8,558 nucleotides of DNA from UBA11164 sp002420085 (lineage in GTDB: Bacteria > Pseudomonadota > Gammaproteobacteria > Xanthomonadales > Xanthomonadaceae): the NCBI GenBank assembly GCA_031976395.1, contig DALYLJ010000140.1:1-8558 (forward strand). The letters are read 5' to 3'. Numbering within the stretch: the stretch's first letter is position 1; each line of letters opens with the position of its first letter. Positions 1 through 5,901 of the stretch are shown in pieces. Under the pieces are notes generated by a model, which saw nothing but the letters and a program-made list of their open reading frames with translations, did no database searches and was not told the DNA's origin. A program made the translations under genes and the position numbers.

Positions 1-321
1 GGTTTCGCCATGCGCGTGCCGACCATCAATGTCTCGGTGGTCGATCTCAGTTTCGTGGCGCGCCGTGCCACCAGCAAGGACGAAATCGATGCCGTCGTCG
101 ATGCTGCTGCCAATGGGCCGCTGAAGGGCATCCTCGGCGTCAACACCCAGCCGCTGGTGTCGATCGACTTCAATCACGACCCACGCAGTTCGATCTACGA
201 TGCCACCCAGACCCGAGTCATGGGCGGCACCCTGGTCAAGGTGCTGAGCTGGTACGACAACGAGTGGGGCTTCTCCAACCGCATGCTCGACATGACCCTG
301 GCGCTGATGGCGGCCAAGTGA
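1..321 (+). CDS. gap: Glyceraldehyde-3-phosphate dehydrogenase, C-terminal part (5' end outside window)
   Basis: The frame is open from base 1 and encodes the last 106 residues of a type I phosphorylating GAPDH, the cytoplasmic NAD(P)-dependent enzyme that oxidises glyceraldehyde 3-phosphate to 1,3-bisphosphoglycerate. What is visible is the end of the catalytic domain: the RVPT block, whose Arg binds the substrate phosphate in the family; the strand NVSVVDL; the segment GILGVNTQPLVSIDF; and the near-C-terminal signature SWYDNEWGFSNRM, whose Asn contacts the nicotinamide. The active-site Cys and His lie upstream, outside the window. The C-terminal length after the signature is normal, so this end looks intact. 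An ATG at position 10 is an internal Met, not a start. A GC-rich hairpin follows the stop by 8 bases. No pgk or other glycolysis gene follows; the next gene is convergent. Confidence 0.96.
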   Translation, partial: GFAMRVPTINVSVVDLSFVARRATSKDEIDAVVDAAANGPLKGILGVNTQPLVSIDFNHDPRSSIYDATQTRVMGGTLVKVLSWYDNEWGFSNRMLDMTLALMAAK

Positions 322-329
322 TCATAATT

Positions 330-360
330 CCCCGACCTCCGGGTCATCCGGGGGTCGGGG
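330..360. terminator. GC-rich hairpin between convergent genes
   Basis: Positions 330-342 and 348-360 form a 13-bp stem with one T-G wobble around a 5-base loop. The outer arms are CCCCGACC and GGTCGGGG. It sits 8 bases after the gap stop and 22 bases past the end of the convergent gene at 383. Neither strand has a real T run after it, so it may be a weak bidirectional terminator or a 3'-end stabiliser rather than a canonical intrinsic terminator. Confidence 0.5.
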
Positions 361-382
361 GTGCCAGTTGGCTGAGGCGGGG

Positions 383-817
383 TTACTTTTCTTCCGGCGT
401 GAAGGTGAACGTGCCGTCAGAGCTGATGCTCAAGAAACCGATCAGTACACCATCCTCGTATATCCCGTAGAAACCTGAGCCATCGTTGCGGACAATGATC
501 GGTCGAGCTTCGATTTCGGTTTGAATCCTTACACTGTCCGCACCCTGGGATGGTTTCCGCGGGGCTGGCAGTATGAACGTCTGGCTGAGGCCACTGTTCT
601 GGTTACTGACGATGAGCACGCGGTCGCCCGCTGCGTCGTGCAGTAGCTCGATAGTGAATCCGATGTCGGCGAGATCCAACCGATGGACATCGAAGCCGCC
701 TTGGCTGCCGACATAGGTCGAACGCGCGGTATCGGCGGATTCCGCGTTCGTCGTGAATGGCATCAGGCTGGTAGCAACTGCGGTCAGTACGGCGCAGATC
801 GTGTTCTTCGGCATCAT
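383..817 (-). CDS. Small exported protein of unknown function
   Basis: The 144-residue product is not recognised. Residues 1-25 look like a Sec signal peptide: a Lys at position 4, a hydrophobic stretch ICAVLTAVATSLMPF, and a likely cleavage after TNA, leaving a mature protein of about 119 residues in the periplasm or outside. The mature part has no cysteines. It reads as beta-rich, with alternating segments such as GFTIELLHD, RVLIVSNQNSG and GFYGIYEDGVLIGFLSIS, ending in a short acidic tail. The start is well supported: AAAGGAG lies 9 bases before an ATGATG pair. It converges on gap and diverges from the VOC gene. By hand count, positions 421-540 are only about 50% G+C, and 421-660 about 55%, well below the neighbours. 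That suggests an acquired or fast-evolving gene. No function is assigned. Confidence 0.8.
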   Translation of the reverse strand: MMPKNTICAVLTAVATSLMPFTTNAESADTARSTYVGSQGGFDVHRLDLADIGFTIELLHDAAGDRVLIVSNQNSGLSQTFILPAPRKPSQGADSVRIQTEIEARPIIVRNDGSGFYGIYEDGVLIGFLSISSDGTFTFTPEEK

Positions 818-826
818 TGCAAATTG

Positions 827-833
827 CTCCTTT
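827..833 (-). promoter_or_regulatory. Ribosome binding site of the small exported protein
   Basis: Read on the minus strand this is AAAGGAG, 9 bases before the ATGATG start at 817. It is the strongest Shine-Dalgarno match in the window and fixes the start of an otherwise unrecognised gene. Confidence 0.75.
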
Positions 834-902
834 GTTCATCGCAGTTTGACATTCGTGCCATGCAGACCCCTGCCAAACCAGACACTACGGGGAGAGGCAG
901 AA

Positions 903-908
903 TATGAT
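903..908 (+). promoter_or_regulatory. Possible -10 element for the VOC gene
   Basis: TATGAT matches five of six bases of the sigma-70 -10 box and would give a leader of about 27 bases before the ATG at 942. No convincing -35 box lies 16-18 bases upstream, so this is a weak call. The whole divergent gap 818-941 must hold promoters for both flanking genes. A TTGACA at 846-851 has no matching -10 at the right distance. Confidence 0.3.
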
Positions 909-941
909 CCGGCGACCTCTGGACTGAATCGGTGATCGTCA

Positions 942-1376
942 ATGACAGCACACTCCCGCCCACGCTTCCACCTCGCGTTCCCGGTGACCGATCTCGAAGC
1001 GGCACGGGCGTTCTATGGCGGCATCCTGGGCTGTCCACTCGGACGCGAGTCGCAGGATTGGATCGATTTCGATTTCCATGGTCACCAGATCGTCGCGCAT
1101 CGGGTGCCGGTGGAGCAGCATCCGGTGCAGTCGGGCACTGCGGTCGATGGCCACTTGGTGCCGGCGTTTCATTTCGGCCTGCTGGTCGATTGGGACGACT
1201 TCGATCCGCTGGCCGAACGTCTGCGCCAGGCCGGCGTGCCCTTCATCATCGAGCCCTATCTGCGTTTTGCCGGTCTGGCCGGTGAGCAGAAGACCCTGTT
1301 CGTCCGCGATCCGTCCGGCAATGCCCTGGAGTTCAAGTCGTTTCGTGACGAGCGGATGATCTTCGCCCGCGAGTGA
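942..1376 (+). CDS. VOC (glyoxalase/dioxygenase fold) family protein, COG3565-like
   Basis: This is a 144-residue single-module vicinal-oxygen-chelate protein with two beta-alpha-beta-beta-beta repeats. Residues 8-30 (RFHLAFPV, then LEAARAFYGGILGC) form the first repeat. HFGLLVDWDDFDPLAERL near 77-94 opens the second, and DPSGNALEFKSF at 123-134 is the typical last strand. The expected metal ligands His10, His77 and Glu130 are all present, so it is probably an active metalloenzyme or metal binder. The sequence style fits COG3565, described as predicted extradiol-dioxygenase-family proteins, whose substrate is not established. It is cytoplasmic, with no signal peptide. The Shine-Dalgarno is weak (GGTGA, 6 bases before the ATG). 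It is transcribed alone: divergent from the gene at 383-817 and convergent with ribE. The fold is safe; no reaction should be assigned from sequence. Confidence 0.88.
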   Translation: MTAHSRPRFHLAFPVTDLEAARAFYGGILGCPLGRESQDWIDFDFHGHQIVAHRVPVEQHPVQSGTAVDGHLVPAFHFGLLVDWDDFDPLAERLRQAGVPFIIEPYLRFAGLAGEQKTLFVRDPSGNALEFKSFRDERMIFARE

Positions 1377-1464
1377 GCGTGGCAAGTCGTCTGACCTGGG
1401 ACGAGCGATCGCCGCCCAGGGTGACGCTGCCGGCCGGCCAGGTGGCTGGCGCCGGTGATCGGAT

Positions 1465-2085
1465 TCAGCTCTCCCAGCGCGGGCGGTGCGGATCGCCGGC
1501 GATCAGCAGTCGTTCCAGGTAGCGGGCGATCACGTCCACTTCCAGATTGATCGGATCGCCGATCACCGTGGCGGCAAACGCGGTGTGGGCGACGGTGTGC
1601 GGCACCAGATTGACCTCGAACTGCGAATCCTCGACCGCATTGACGGTCAGGCTGACACCATCGACGCAGATCGAGCCCTTCGCCGCGATGTAGCGCATCA
1701 GCACCGTCGGCGCCGAGAGTCGCCAGCGCTGCGAGCGCGCGTCCTCGGCGATGTCGATGACCCGACCGACGCCATCGACGTGGCCGGAAACCAGATGTCC
1801 GCCCAGTCGATCGCTGGCCAGCAGGGCGCGTTCGAGGTTGACCGCGCGGCGATCCGCGAGCGCGCCGAGCGTAGTGCAGGTCAGGGTCTCGTTGGAGACA
1901 TCGGCGGCGAAGCTGTCGGCATCGAACGACACCACGGTCAGACACACGCCATTGACCGCGATGCTTTCGCCCAGCGCCAGCGGCGTGCGTGGCAGGCTGC
2001 CGAGTTCGATATGCAGGCGCAGATCGCCGGCGCGCGCTTCGCGTCCGGCCAGTCGGCCGACGCCCTGGATCAGTCCGGTAAACAT
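1465..2085 (-). CDS. ribE: Riboflavin synthase, alpha chain
   Basis: The 206-residue product is riboflavin synthase, which dismutates two 6,7-dimethyl-8-ribityllumazine molecules into riboflavin and the pyrimidinedione recycled by lumazine synthase. The N-terminus MFTGLIQGVG is diagnostic and fixes the start. The two tandem lumazine-binding barrels are plain: GESIAVNGVCLTV (about 39-51) with GGHLVSGHVDG (95-105) around the first boundary, and KGSICVDGVSLTVN (136-149) with NLVPHT (159-164) in the second. Cys48, in the position of the family's conserved Cys, is present. Length is normal for the family, so it should be active as a cytoplasmic trimer. There is no visible Shine-Dalgarno before the ATG. 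The gene lies 48 bases downstream of the exported NIPSNAP-like gene on the same strand and may share its transcript. It is convergent with the VOC gene, and an 88-base gap there holds no strong terminator. Confidence 0.96.
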   Translation of the reverse strand: MFTGLIQGVGRLAGREARAGDLRLHIELGSLPRTPLALGESIAVNGVCLTVVSFDADSFAADVSNETLTCTTLGALADRRAVNLERALLASDRLGGHLVSGHVDGVGRVIDIAEDARSQRWRLSAPTVLMRYIAAKGSICVDGVSLTVNAVEDSQFEVNLVPHTVAHTAFAATVIGDPINLEVDVIARYLERLLIAGDPHRPRWES

Positions 2086-2133
2086 CCGGGCATTATGCCG
2101 TCGGCGAGTCGATCGGAGTGGGTCGGTCGGCGA

Positions 2134-2982
2134 TCAGGGTTTCACCGCCAGGGTGTCGTGATGGCGCGCGAGCAACTCGCGCAGGTAGGTGCCGATGTAG
2201 GCTCGGCCCTCGAAGCCAGCGGCCTTGGCCGCTGCCTCGGCCGCATCGGCGCTGACCTTGATCGGTGCCGCGTACTCGACGATGCTCGGGTAGAAGCCGA
2301 TGGTGAAGACATCGACGTCGGAGCCGAATTCGCCCACCCAGATCAGATTGGCCGGTATGCCGACCGCCGTGAGGTAGTCGTTCTCGATCCGCCGCTGGTG
2401 CAGCAGTTCGGCATGCTTGCCGGCGTGAGCATGGAACATCTCGATGTGGAAGAAGCCGTTGTTGCGGTAGGCCGCCTCGACCAGGGCGCGGGCCGGTCCG
2501 AGCGCGAACAGGTCTTCCCGGAACACCACCAGGGCATCGCGCGCCGCCTCGAACTCGGCGCCGCCGGCGGCCGCGCGCTGCGATCCCGCCGACTCGGCGA
2601 AGTAGCTGTCAAGGCGCCCCACCGGCTGCAACACCAGCAGATCCCAGTGGTCGCCCTGCGAGTGGCGCATCAGCATCGGCTCGGCCTCACCGCGCGCAGC
2701 CCAGCGGTTCTCGGCCGACTCGCGGGCGAACAGGGCCAGCAGTTCGCGCAGTTTTCCGGGCGCGGCTTGAAGGGTGGTCACCCGATAGTGCTCGGAACGT
2801 GTCGAAGGATCGGCAGCCGGGCCTGCCGCATTCGTCTCGCTCGCCGCGAGCATGCCGGCCACCAGCATCAGGATCAGCCCGAACACGGTCGGCAGCCTGA
2901 TCGACGCTGCCAGACCGTGCGCGTCAGATCGCTGCGGGCGGGGTGAATGGCCGGTACTGGCCGGGGTGTGCAGCAGCGTCAT
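2134..2982 (-). CDS. Exported protein with two NIPSNAP-like (dimeric alpha-beta barrel) domains
   Basis: The chosen start gives 282 residues. The same frame is open to an ATG at 3120, but the added 46 residues are Arg/His-rich and unlike a protein start. GAGG lies 8 bases before the ATG at 2982. Residues 1-32 form a long basic n-region and 33-47 a hydrophobic core (FGLILMLVAGMLAA), followed by a likely signal cleavage near SETNAA (48-53). The mature part seems to hold two similar modules. The first is about 65-128 (HYRVTTLQAAPGKLRELLALF, then HWDLLVLQPVGRLDSYF); the second is about 177-238 (FFHIEMFHAHAGKHAELLHQ, then DVFTIGFYPSIVEYA). Each has the strand, PGK/AGK turn, helix, strand pattern of NIPSNAP/EthD-like proteins. 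The reaction, if any, is unknown. It sits between ribE and ribBX, but nothing links it to flavin synthesis beyond position. Confidence 0.72.
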   Translation of the reverse strand: MTLLHTPASTGHSPRPQRSDAHGLAASIRLPTVFGLILMLVAGMLAASETNAAGPAADPSTRSEHYRVTTLQAAPGKLRELLALFARESAENRWAARGEAEPMLMRHSQGDHWDLLVLQPVGRLDSYFAESAGSQRAAAGGAEFEAARDALVVFREDLFALGPARALVEAAYRNNGFFHIEMFHAHAGKHAELLHQRRIENDYLTAVGIPANLIWVGEFGSDVDVFTIGFYPSIVEYAAPIKVSADAAEAAAKAAGFEGRAYIGTYLRELLARHHDTLAVKP

Positions 2983-2990
2983 CCTGCGGG

Positions 2991-2994
2991 CCTC
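2991..2994 (-). promoter_or_regulatory. Ribosome binding site deciding the start at 2982
   Basis: Read on the minus strand this is GAGG, 8 bases before the ATG at 2982. No comparable site precedes the ATG at 3120, which is why the shorter protein beginning MTLLHTP was chosen. Confidence 0.55.
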
Positions 2995-3012
2995 GTGATG
3001 GGAACGCTCGCG

Positions 3013-3041
3013 AGCATAGCGCGAATGGTGGGCGCTGCCGA
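3013..3041 (-). promoter_or_regulatory. Candidate sigma-70 promoter for the NIPSNAP-like gene
   Basis: On the minus strand, TCGGCA (3041-3036) and TATGCT (3018-3013) are separated by 17 bases. Each matches four of six consensus bases. Transcription would begin near 3006, giving a leader of about 24 bases that carries the GAGG site. It would also drop the longer ATG at 3120, in agreement with the chosen start. In GC-rich DNA such matches are only suggestive. Confidence 0.33.
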
Positions 3042-3152
3042 GCGCGACGCGGCACCCGGTCGCGACTGTCGTGCGATCCGGAGCACTGGCCGCCCGCCCG
3101 GTCGGTCTGCCCTCGGGCATCCGGCCTACCGCCGGCTGCGGTCGGGCTCCGG

Positions 3153-3158
3153 TAGAAT
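3153..3158 (+). promoter_or_regulatory. Candidate -10 element for ribBX
   Basis: TAGAAT matches five of six bases of the -10 consensus and stands out in a very GC-rich stretch, 33 bases before the ribBX ATG. No -35 match is seen 16-18 bases upstream (the region reads CGCCGG). The implied leader of about 27 bases is far too short for an FMN riboswitch. Confidence 0.42.
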
Positions 3159-3191
3159 TTGCACTCCTGCCGTCGAACCCACGAATCGCAC

Positions 3192-4286
3192 ATGGCTTTT
3201 GCCAGCATCCCCGAACTTCTCGATGAACTCCGTGCCGGGCGGATGGTGGTGATCGTCGATGACGAAGACCGCGAGAACGAGGGCGATCTGATCATGGCCG
3301 CTGAGCTGGTGCGGCCGGCCGACGTCAACTTCATGGTCACCCACGCGCGCGGCCTGGTCTGTCTGGCGCTTACCCGCGAGCGCTGCGCGCAACTGGCGCT
3401 GGCACCGATGGTCAGCGACAACCGATCGCCGATGCGGACCAATTTCACGGTCAGCATCGAGGCCGCCGAGGGGGTGACCACCGGCATTTCCGCCTACGAT
3501 CGCGCCCACACCATTCGCACCGCCGTGCAGCCGGCCGCCAAACCGGTCGATCTCACCCAGCCCGGCCACATCTTTCCGCTGATGGCCCAGCCGGGTGGTG
3601 TGCTGACCCGTGCCGGCCACACCGAGGCGGCTTCCGATCTGGCACGTCTCGCTGGTCTGGAGCCCGCCGGAGTGCTGGTCGAAATCCTCAATCCCGATGG
3701 CAGCATGGCGCGTCGCCCCGAACTGGAAGCGTTTGCCCGGCAGCATGCGTTGAAGATGGGCTCGATCGAAGCATTGATCCGGCATCGACTGGAGACCGAG
3801 CATACCGTCGAGCGCGTCGATGAACGCGACATCGACACCGAGTTCGGGGTGTTCCGTCTGGTGACCTACCGCGATCGGATCGCCCACGACCTGCACTTCG
3901 CCCTGGTCCGTGGACAACCGCAGGCCGACCAGCCCTGCCCGGTCCGGGTTCACGTCAAGAACCCGCTGTCGGATGTGCTGCACTGGCGGCGCCCGGATTT
4001 TGGCGTGGCGATCACCGATGTCCTGCGCCTGCTGGCCGACTGCGGCGTCGGTGTGCTGGTCGTGCTGGCTGGCCGTGCGGCGCCCGAAGACCTGCTGGCG
4101 CGCCTGCACGAGCGGGCCGAGCCGGAGCGCGGCGACGGTCGTGCCCAGGAATGGCGTCGCAACGGCGCCGGCAGCCAGATCCTGGCCGATCTCGGGCTCG
4201 GCAAACTGCGGGTGATCGGCACCCCGCGCCGACAGATCGGCCTCGCCGGTTACGGGCTGGAAGTGGTCGAGTACATCGAGCCTTGA
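3192..4286 (+). CDS. ribBX: 3,4-dihydroxy-2-butanone 4-phosphate synthase fused to a degenerate GTP cyclohydrolase II domain (RibBX type)
   Basis: This 364-residue protein has an N-terminal DHBP synthase domain (about 1-200), which turns ribulose 5-phosphate into dihydroxybutanone phosphate plus formate for riboflavin synthesis. Its hallmarks are intact: the acidic DDEDRENEGDL loop (23-33), RGLVCLAL (53-60), the segment TRAGHTEAASDL (139-150) and the Glu at 164 before ILNPDG. The C-terminal half (about 215-364) aligns with GTP cyclohydrolase II but has lost its catalytic zinc site. The family block with three cysteines, normally HSECLTGD followed by RCDCG, reads HVKNPLSD and RRPDFG here. The YLRQEGRGIGL block is absent, while the terminal QILADLGLGKLRVI block remains. 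This matches the RibBX variant known in Proteobacteria, so a separate RibA is expected elsewhere. The ATG at 3192 was chosen because family proteins begin there; an upstream in-frame ATG at 3159 lies at the putative promoter. There is no clear Shine-Dalgarno. Confidence 0.93.
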   Translation: MAFASIPELLDELRAGRMVVIVDDEDRENEGDLIMAAELVRPADVNFMVTHARGLVCLALTRERCAQLALAPMVSDNRSPMRTNFTVSIEAAEGVTTGISAYDRAHTIRTAVQPAAKPVDLTQPGHIFPLMAQPGGVLTRAGHTEAASDLARLAGLEPAGVLVEILNPDGSMARRPELEAFARQHALKMGSIEALIRHRLETEHTVERVDERDIDTEFGVFRLVTYRDRIAHDLHFALVRGQPQADQPCPVRVHVKNPLSDVLHWRRPDFGVAITDVLRLLADCGVGVLVVLAGRAAPEDLLARLHERAEPERGDGRAQEWRRNGAGSQILADLGLGKLRVIGTPRRQIGLAGYGLEVVEYIEP

Positions 4287-4297
4287 GGCCCTCAGAC

Positions 4298-4939
4298 ATG
4301 CCTGTTGCGCCAGTGTTTGACGATGCGATCGCCGACGATCCGTCCTATGCCGAGTTCACCGGCAAGTACGAGCGTCCTGGGCGGATCGGCGGCTGGCTGG
4401 TCGATCGCTTCTTCGCGGCCGGTCGCCGCTTGCTGGCGCCACACCTGCATGCAGGCGTCCAGATATTGGAAGTCGGCTGCGGTGCCGGCCATTCGACCCG
4501 GCGGATCGCCGGTTGGGCCGATGGCGCGACCCTGGTGGCGTCCGACATCGGTGCCTCGCTGGTGCGTTCGGCGCGGCTGCGCAATCCGGGGGTCGGCGTG
4601 CTCCGACAATCGGTGTACTCCCTGGCGCATCCCGACCGTTGCTTCGATGCGGTGGTGATGCTGGAGGTGCTTGAGCATCTGGAACAGCCACAACAGGCGC
4701 TGGCTGAACTGCGCCGCGTATGTCGCGGCCATGTTCTGCTGTCGGTGCCGCGTGAGCCCCTGTGGCGAGCATTGAACATGGCACGCGGCAAGTATTGGTC
4801 GGCCTTCGGCAATACCCCAGGGCACATCCAGCACTGGTCAACGCCAGGATTGGTTGCTGAGGTATCGAACCACTTCCGCGTGGTGGCCCAGGCGACACCG
4901 GTGCCATGGACACTCCTGTTGCTCGCCCCGCGACGGTGA
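4298..4939 (+). CDS. Class I SAM-dependent methyltransferase
   Basis: The 213-residue protein has a Rossmann-type methyltransferase fold. Motif I is ILEVGCGAGHSTRRIA (56-71), the adenosine-binding acidic strand is LVASDIG (79-85), and motif IV is FDAVVMLEVLEHL (116-128), as in the Methyltransf_11/UbiE-like group. The later block SVPREPLWRALNMARGK (149-165), followed by GNTPGHIQHWS (171-181), resembles methyltransferases I know from glycan and lipid-sugar gene clusters. The substrate is therefore more likely a sugar or lipid-linked intermediate than RNA or protein, but this is inference. It is cytoplasmic, without membrane segments. The start is the ATG at 4298: GAGG at 4285-4288 overlaps the ribBX stop codon and lies 9 bases upstream, so translation is probably coupled to ribBX. 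The 3' end overlaps the next gene, indicating one transcript of at least three genes. Confidence 0.87.
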   Translation: MPVAPVFDDAIADDPSYAEFTGKYERPGRIGGWLVDRFFAAGRRLLAPHLHAGVQILEVGCGAGHSTRRIAGWADGATLVASDIGASLVRSARLRNPGVGVLRQSVYSLAHPDRCFDAVVMLEVLEHLEQPQQALAELRRVCRGHVLLSVPREPLWRALNMARGKYWSAFGNTPGHIQHWSTPGLVAEVSNHFRVVAQATPVPWTLLLLAPRR

Positions 4940-5895
4940 AGCCGGGCGGTCGGTCCGGGTGGTGGTTCTGGCGGGCCGGCTATGTCCTGGTGGTCGGTGC
5001 TTGGCTGGTGTGGGTGGTGGTGGCGACCGATTTCTCCCGCCTGGCTGGCGCATCGTGGTCGGATGGCGCGGCGCCGGTCTTCATCCTTGCCTGGCTGCTG
5101 CTGCCGATCGGGCTGGGGCTGTTGTGGCGGTTTTCGCTGGGTTGCGGCAGCCGGGTCTGGCTGCCATGGCCGCTGACCGCACGGGTCCAGGCACTGGCTT
5201 GGGCAGGGCGTTATCTGCCGGGCAAGGCCGGCATGTGGATCGCCAAGCTGTCCCTGGTCGGTCGAAGTGGCCTGGATTGGCGGGTGCTGGGCCACAGTCT
5301 GCTGGTCGAGCAGGGCGTGTTCGTGATTGCCGGCGGGCTGCTTGCGGCGCTGCTGCTGCCCTGGCCCAATCGGGTGCTCGGGCATGGTATGGACTCAGGG
5401 TGGGCCGAAGTGCTGGCATTGGCGCAGGCTTCGCCGGTGCTGGTGCTGTCGCTGGTGGTGATCGTGGTGTTGACGGCGATCTCCGTCTTGATCTGGCTGG
5501 GTCGTCGCGGTGGTCTGCGGCTGTCGGCACCGGTCTGGCTCGCCCTGCTGGTCGGACATGGGGCGCTGCATGTCGTCCTCGGGCTCGGGCTGTACCCCCT
5601 GCTGGCGGCCGTGTTGCCCGATGCGGCTGCGGCACTGGGGCCATGGGGCACGGTCGGGGCGCTGGCGTTCGCCAATGTGGCCGGCATTCTGGCGGTGATC
5701 GCGCCGGCCGGGCTGGGCGTGCGCGAGGCCGGCTTGGCGGCATTGCTGCTGGCTTGGGCGAGTTGGCCGGACGCGCTGGCGTTCGCCGCTCTGGCACGGC
5801 TGCTGAGCGTGCTGGCCGATCTGGCATTCGTGGTGTTCGCCGGCATTGCCGGTCGGCTGATGGCCGACAGCGACCCGGCCAATCGGTTCGACTGA
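4906..5895 (+). CDS. LPG-synthase-TM / flippase-like multi-spanning membrane protein
   Basis: The product (329 residues) is very hydrophobic, with about eight membrane segments, for example 23-40, 57-75, 132-152, 176-198, 210-235, 250-268, 275-295 and 300-316. Two family signatures of the lysylphosphatidylglycerol-synthase transmembrane (UPF0104, AglD C-terminal-like) domain are visible: GRYLPGKAGM (101-110) and APAGLGVREAGLAALL (267-282). There is no cytoplasmic aminoacyl-transferase domain, so it is not a full MprF. Stand-alone members usually occur beside glycosyltransferases and are thought to handle or flip lipid-linked substrates; the exact role is not established. The ATG at 4906 gives a 34-base overlap with the methyltransferase gene. 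A GTG at 4936, overlapping that gene's stop as GTGA, would shorten the protein by 10 residues and is equally plausible. The gene ends 6 bases from the convergent GT-C/TPR gene. Confidence 0.87.
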   Translation: MDTPVARPATVKPGGRSGWWFWRAGYVLVVGAWLVWVVVATDFSRLAGASWSDGAAPVFILAWLLLPIGLGLLWRFSLGCGSRVWLPWPLTARVQALAWAGRYLPGKAGMWIAKLSLVGRSGLDWRVLGHSLLVEQGVFVIAGGLLAALLLPWPNRVLGHGMDSGWAEVLALAQASPVLVLSLVVIVVLTAISVLIWLGRRGGLRLSAPVWLALLVGHGALHVVLGLGLYPLLAAVLPDAAAALGPWGTVGALAFANVAGILAVIAPAGLGVREAGLAALLLAWASWPDALAFAALARLLSVLADLAFVVFAGIAGRLMADSDPANRFD

Positions 5896-5901
5896 CGGGG
5901 G

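Noticed and set aside
858..876. Sigma-54-like site on the minus strand (TTGGCAGGGGTCTGCA)
   Set aside because: The GG-to-GC spacing is 9 instead of 10 bases. As a sigma-70 -35 box, its TTGGCA pairs only with a poor AATGTC -10.
1395..1420. Hairpin CCTGGG / CCCAGG between the VOC gene and ribE as a terminator
   Set aside because: Only a 6-bp stem with a 14-base loop and no T run on either strand; likely chance in GC-rich sequence.
1486..2946. Long plus-strand open frame (486 codons) opposite ribE and the NIPSNAP-like gene
   Set aside because: It is antisense to two genes with clear family motifs. The translation is Arg/Gln/Gly-rich with no recognisable domain, as expected of a mirror frame in GC-rich DNA.
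2983..3120. N-terminal extension of the NIPSNAP-like protein to an ATG at 3120
   Set aside because: The added 46 residues are Arg/His-rich and no Shine-Dalgarno precedes 3120. A GAGG and a candidate promoter favour the start at 2982.
3121..3191. FMN riboswitch upstream of ribBX
   Set aside because: No RFN-element consensus is visible, and the distance from the likely -10 box to the ATG is only about 33 bases.
3126..4109. Long minus-strand open frame opposite ribBX
   Set aside because: Compositional shadow of ribBX. It is His/Gln/Arg-rich, with no ribosome binding site or family motif.
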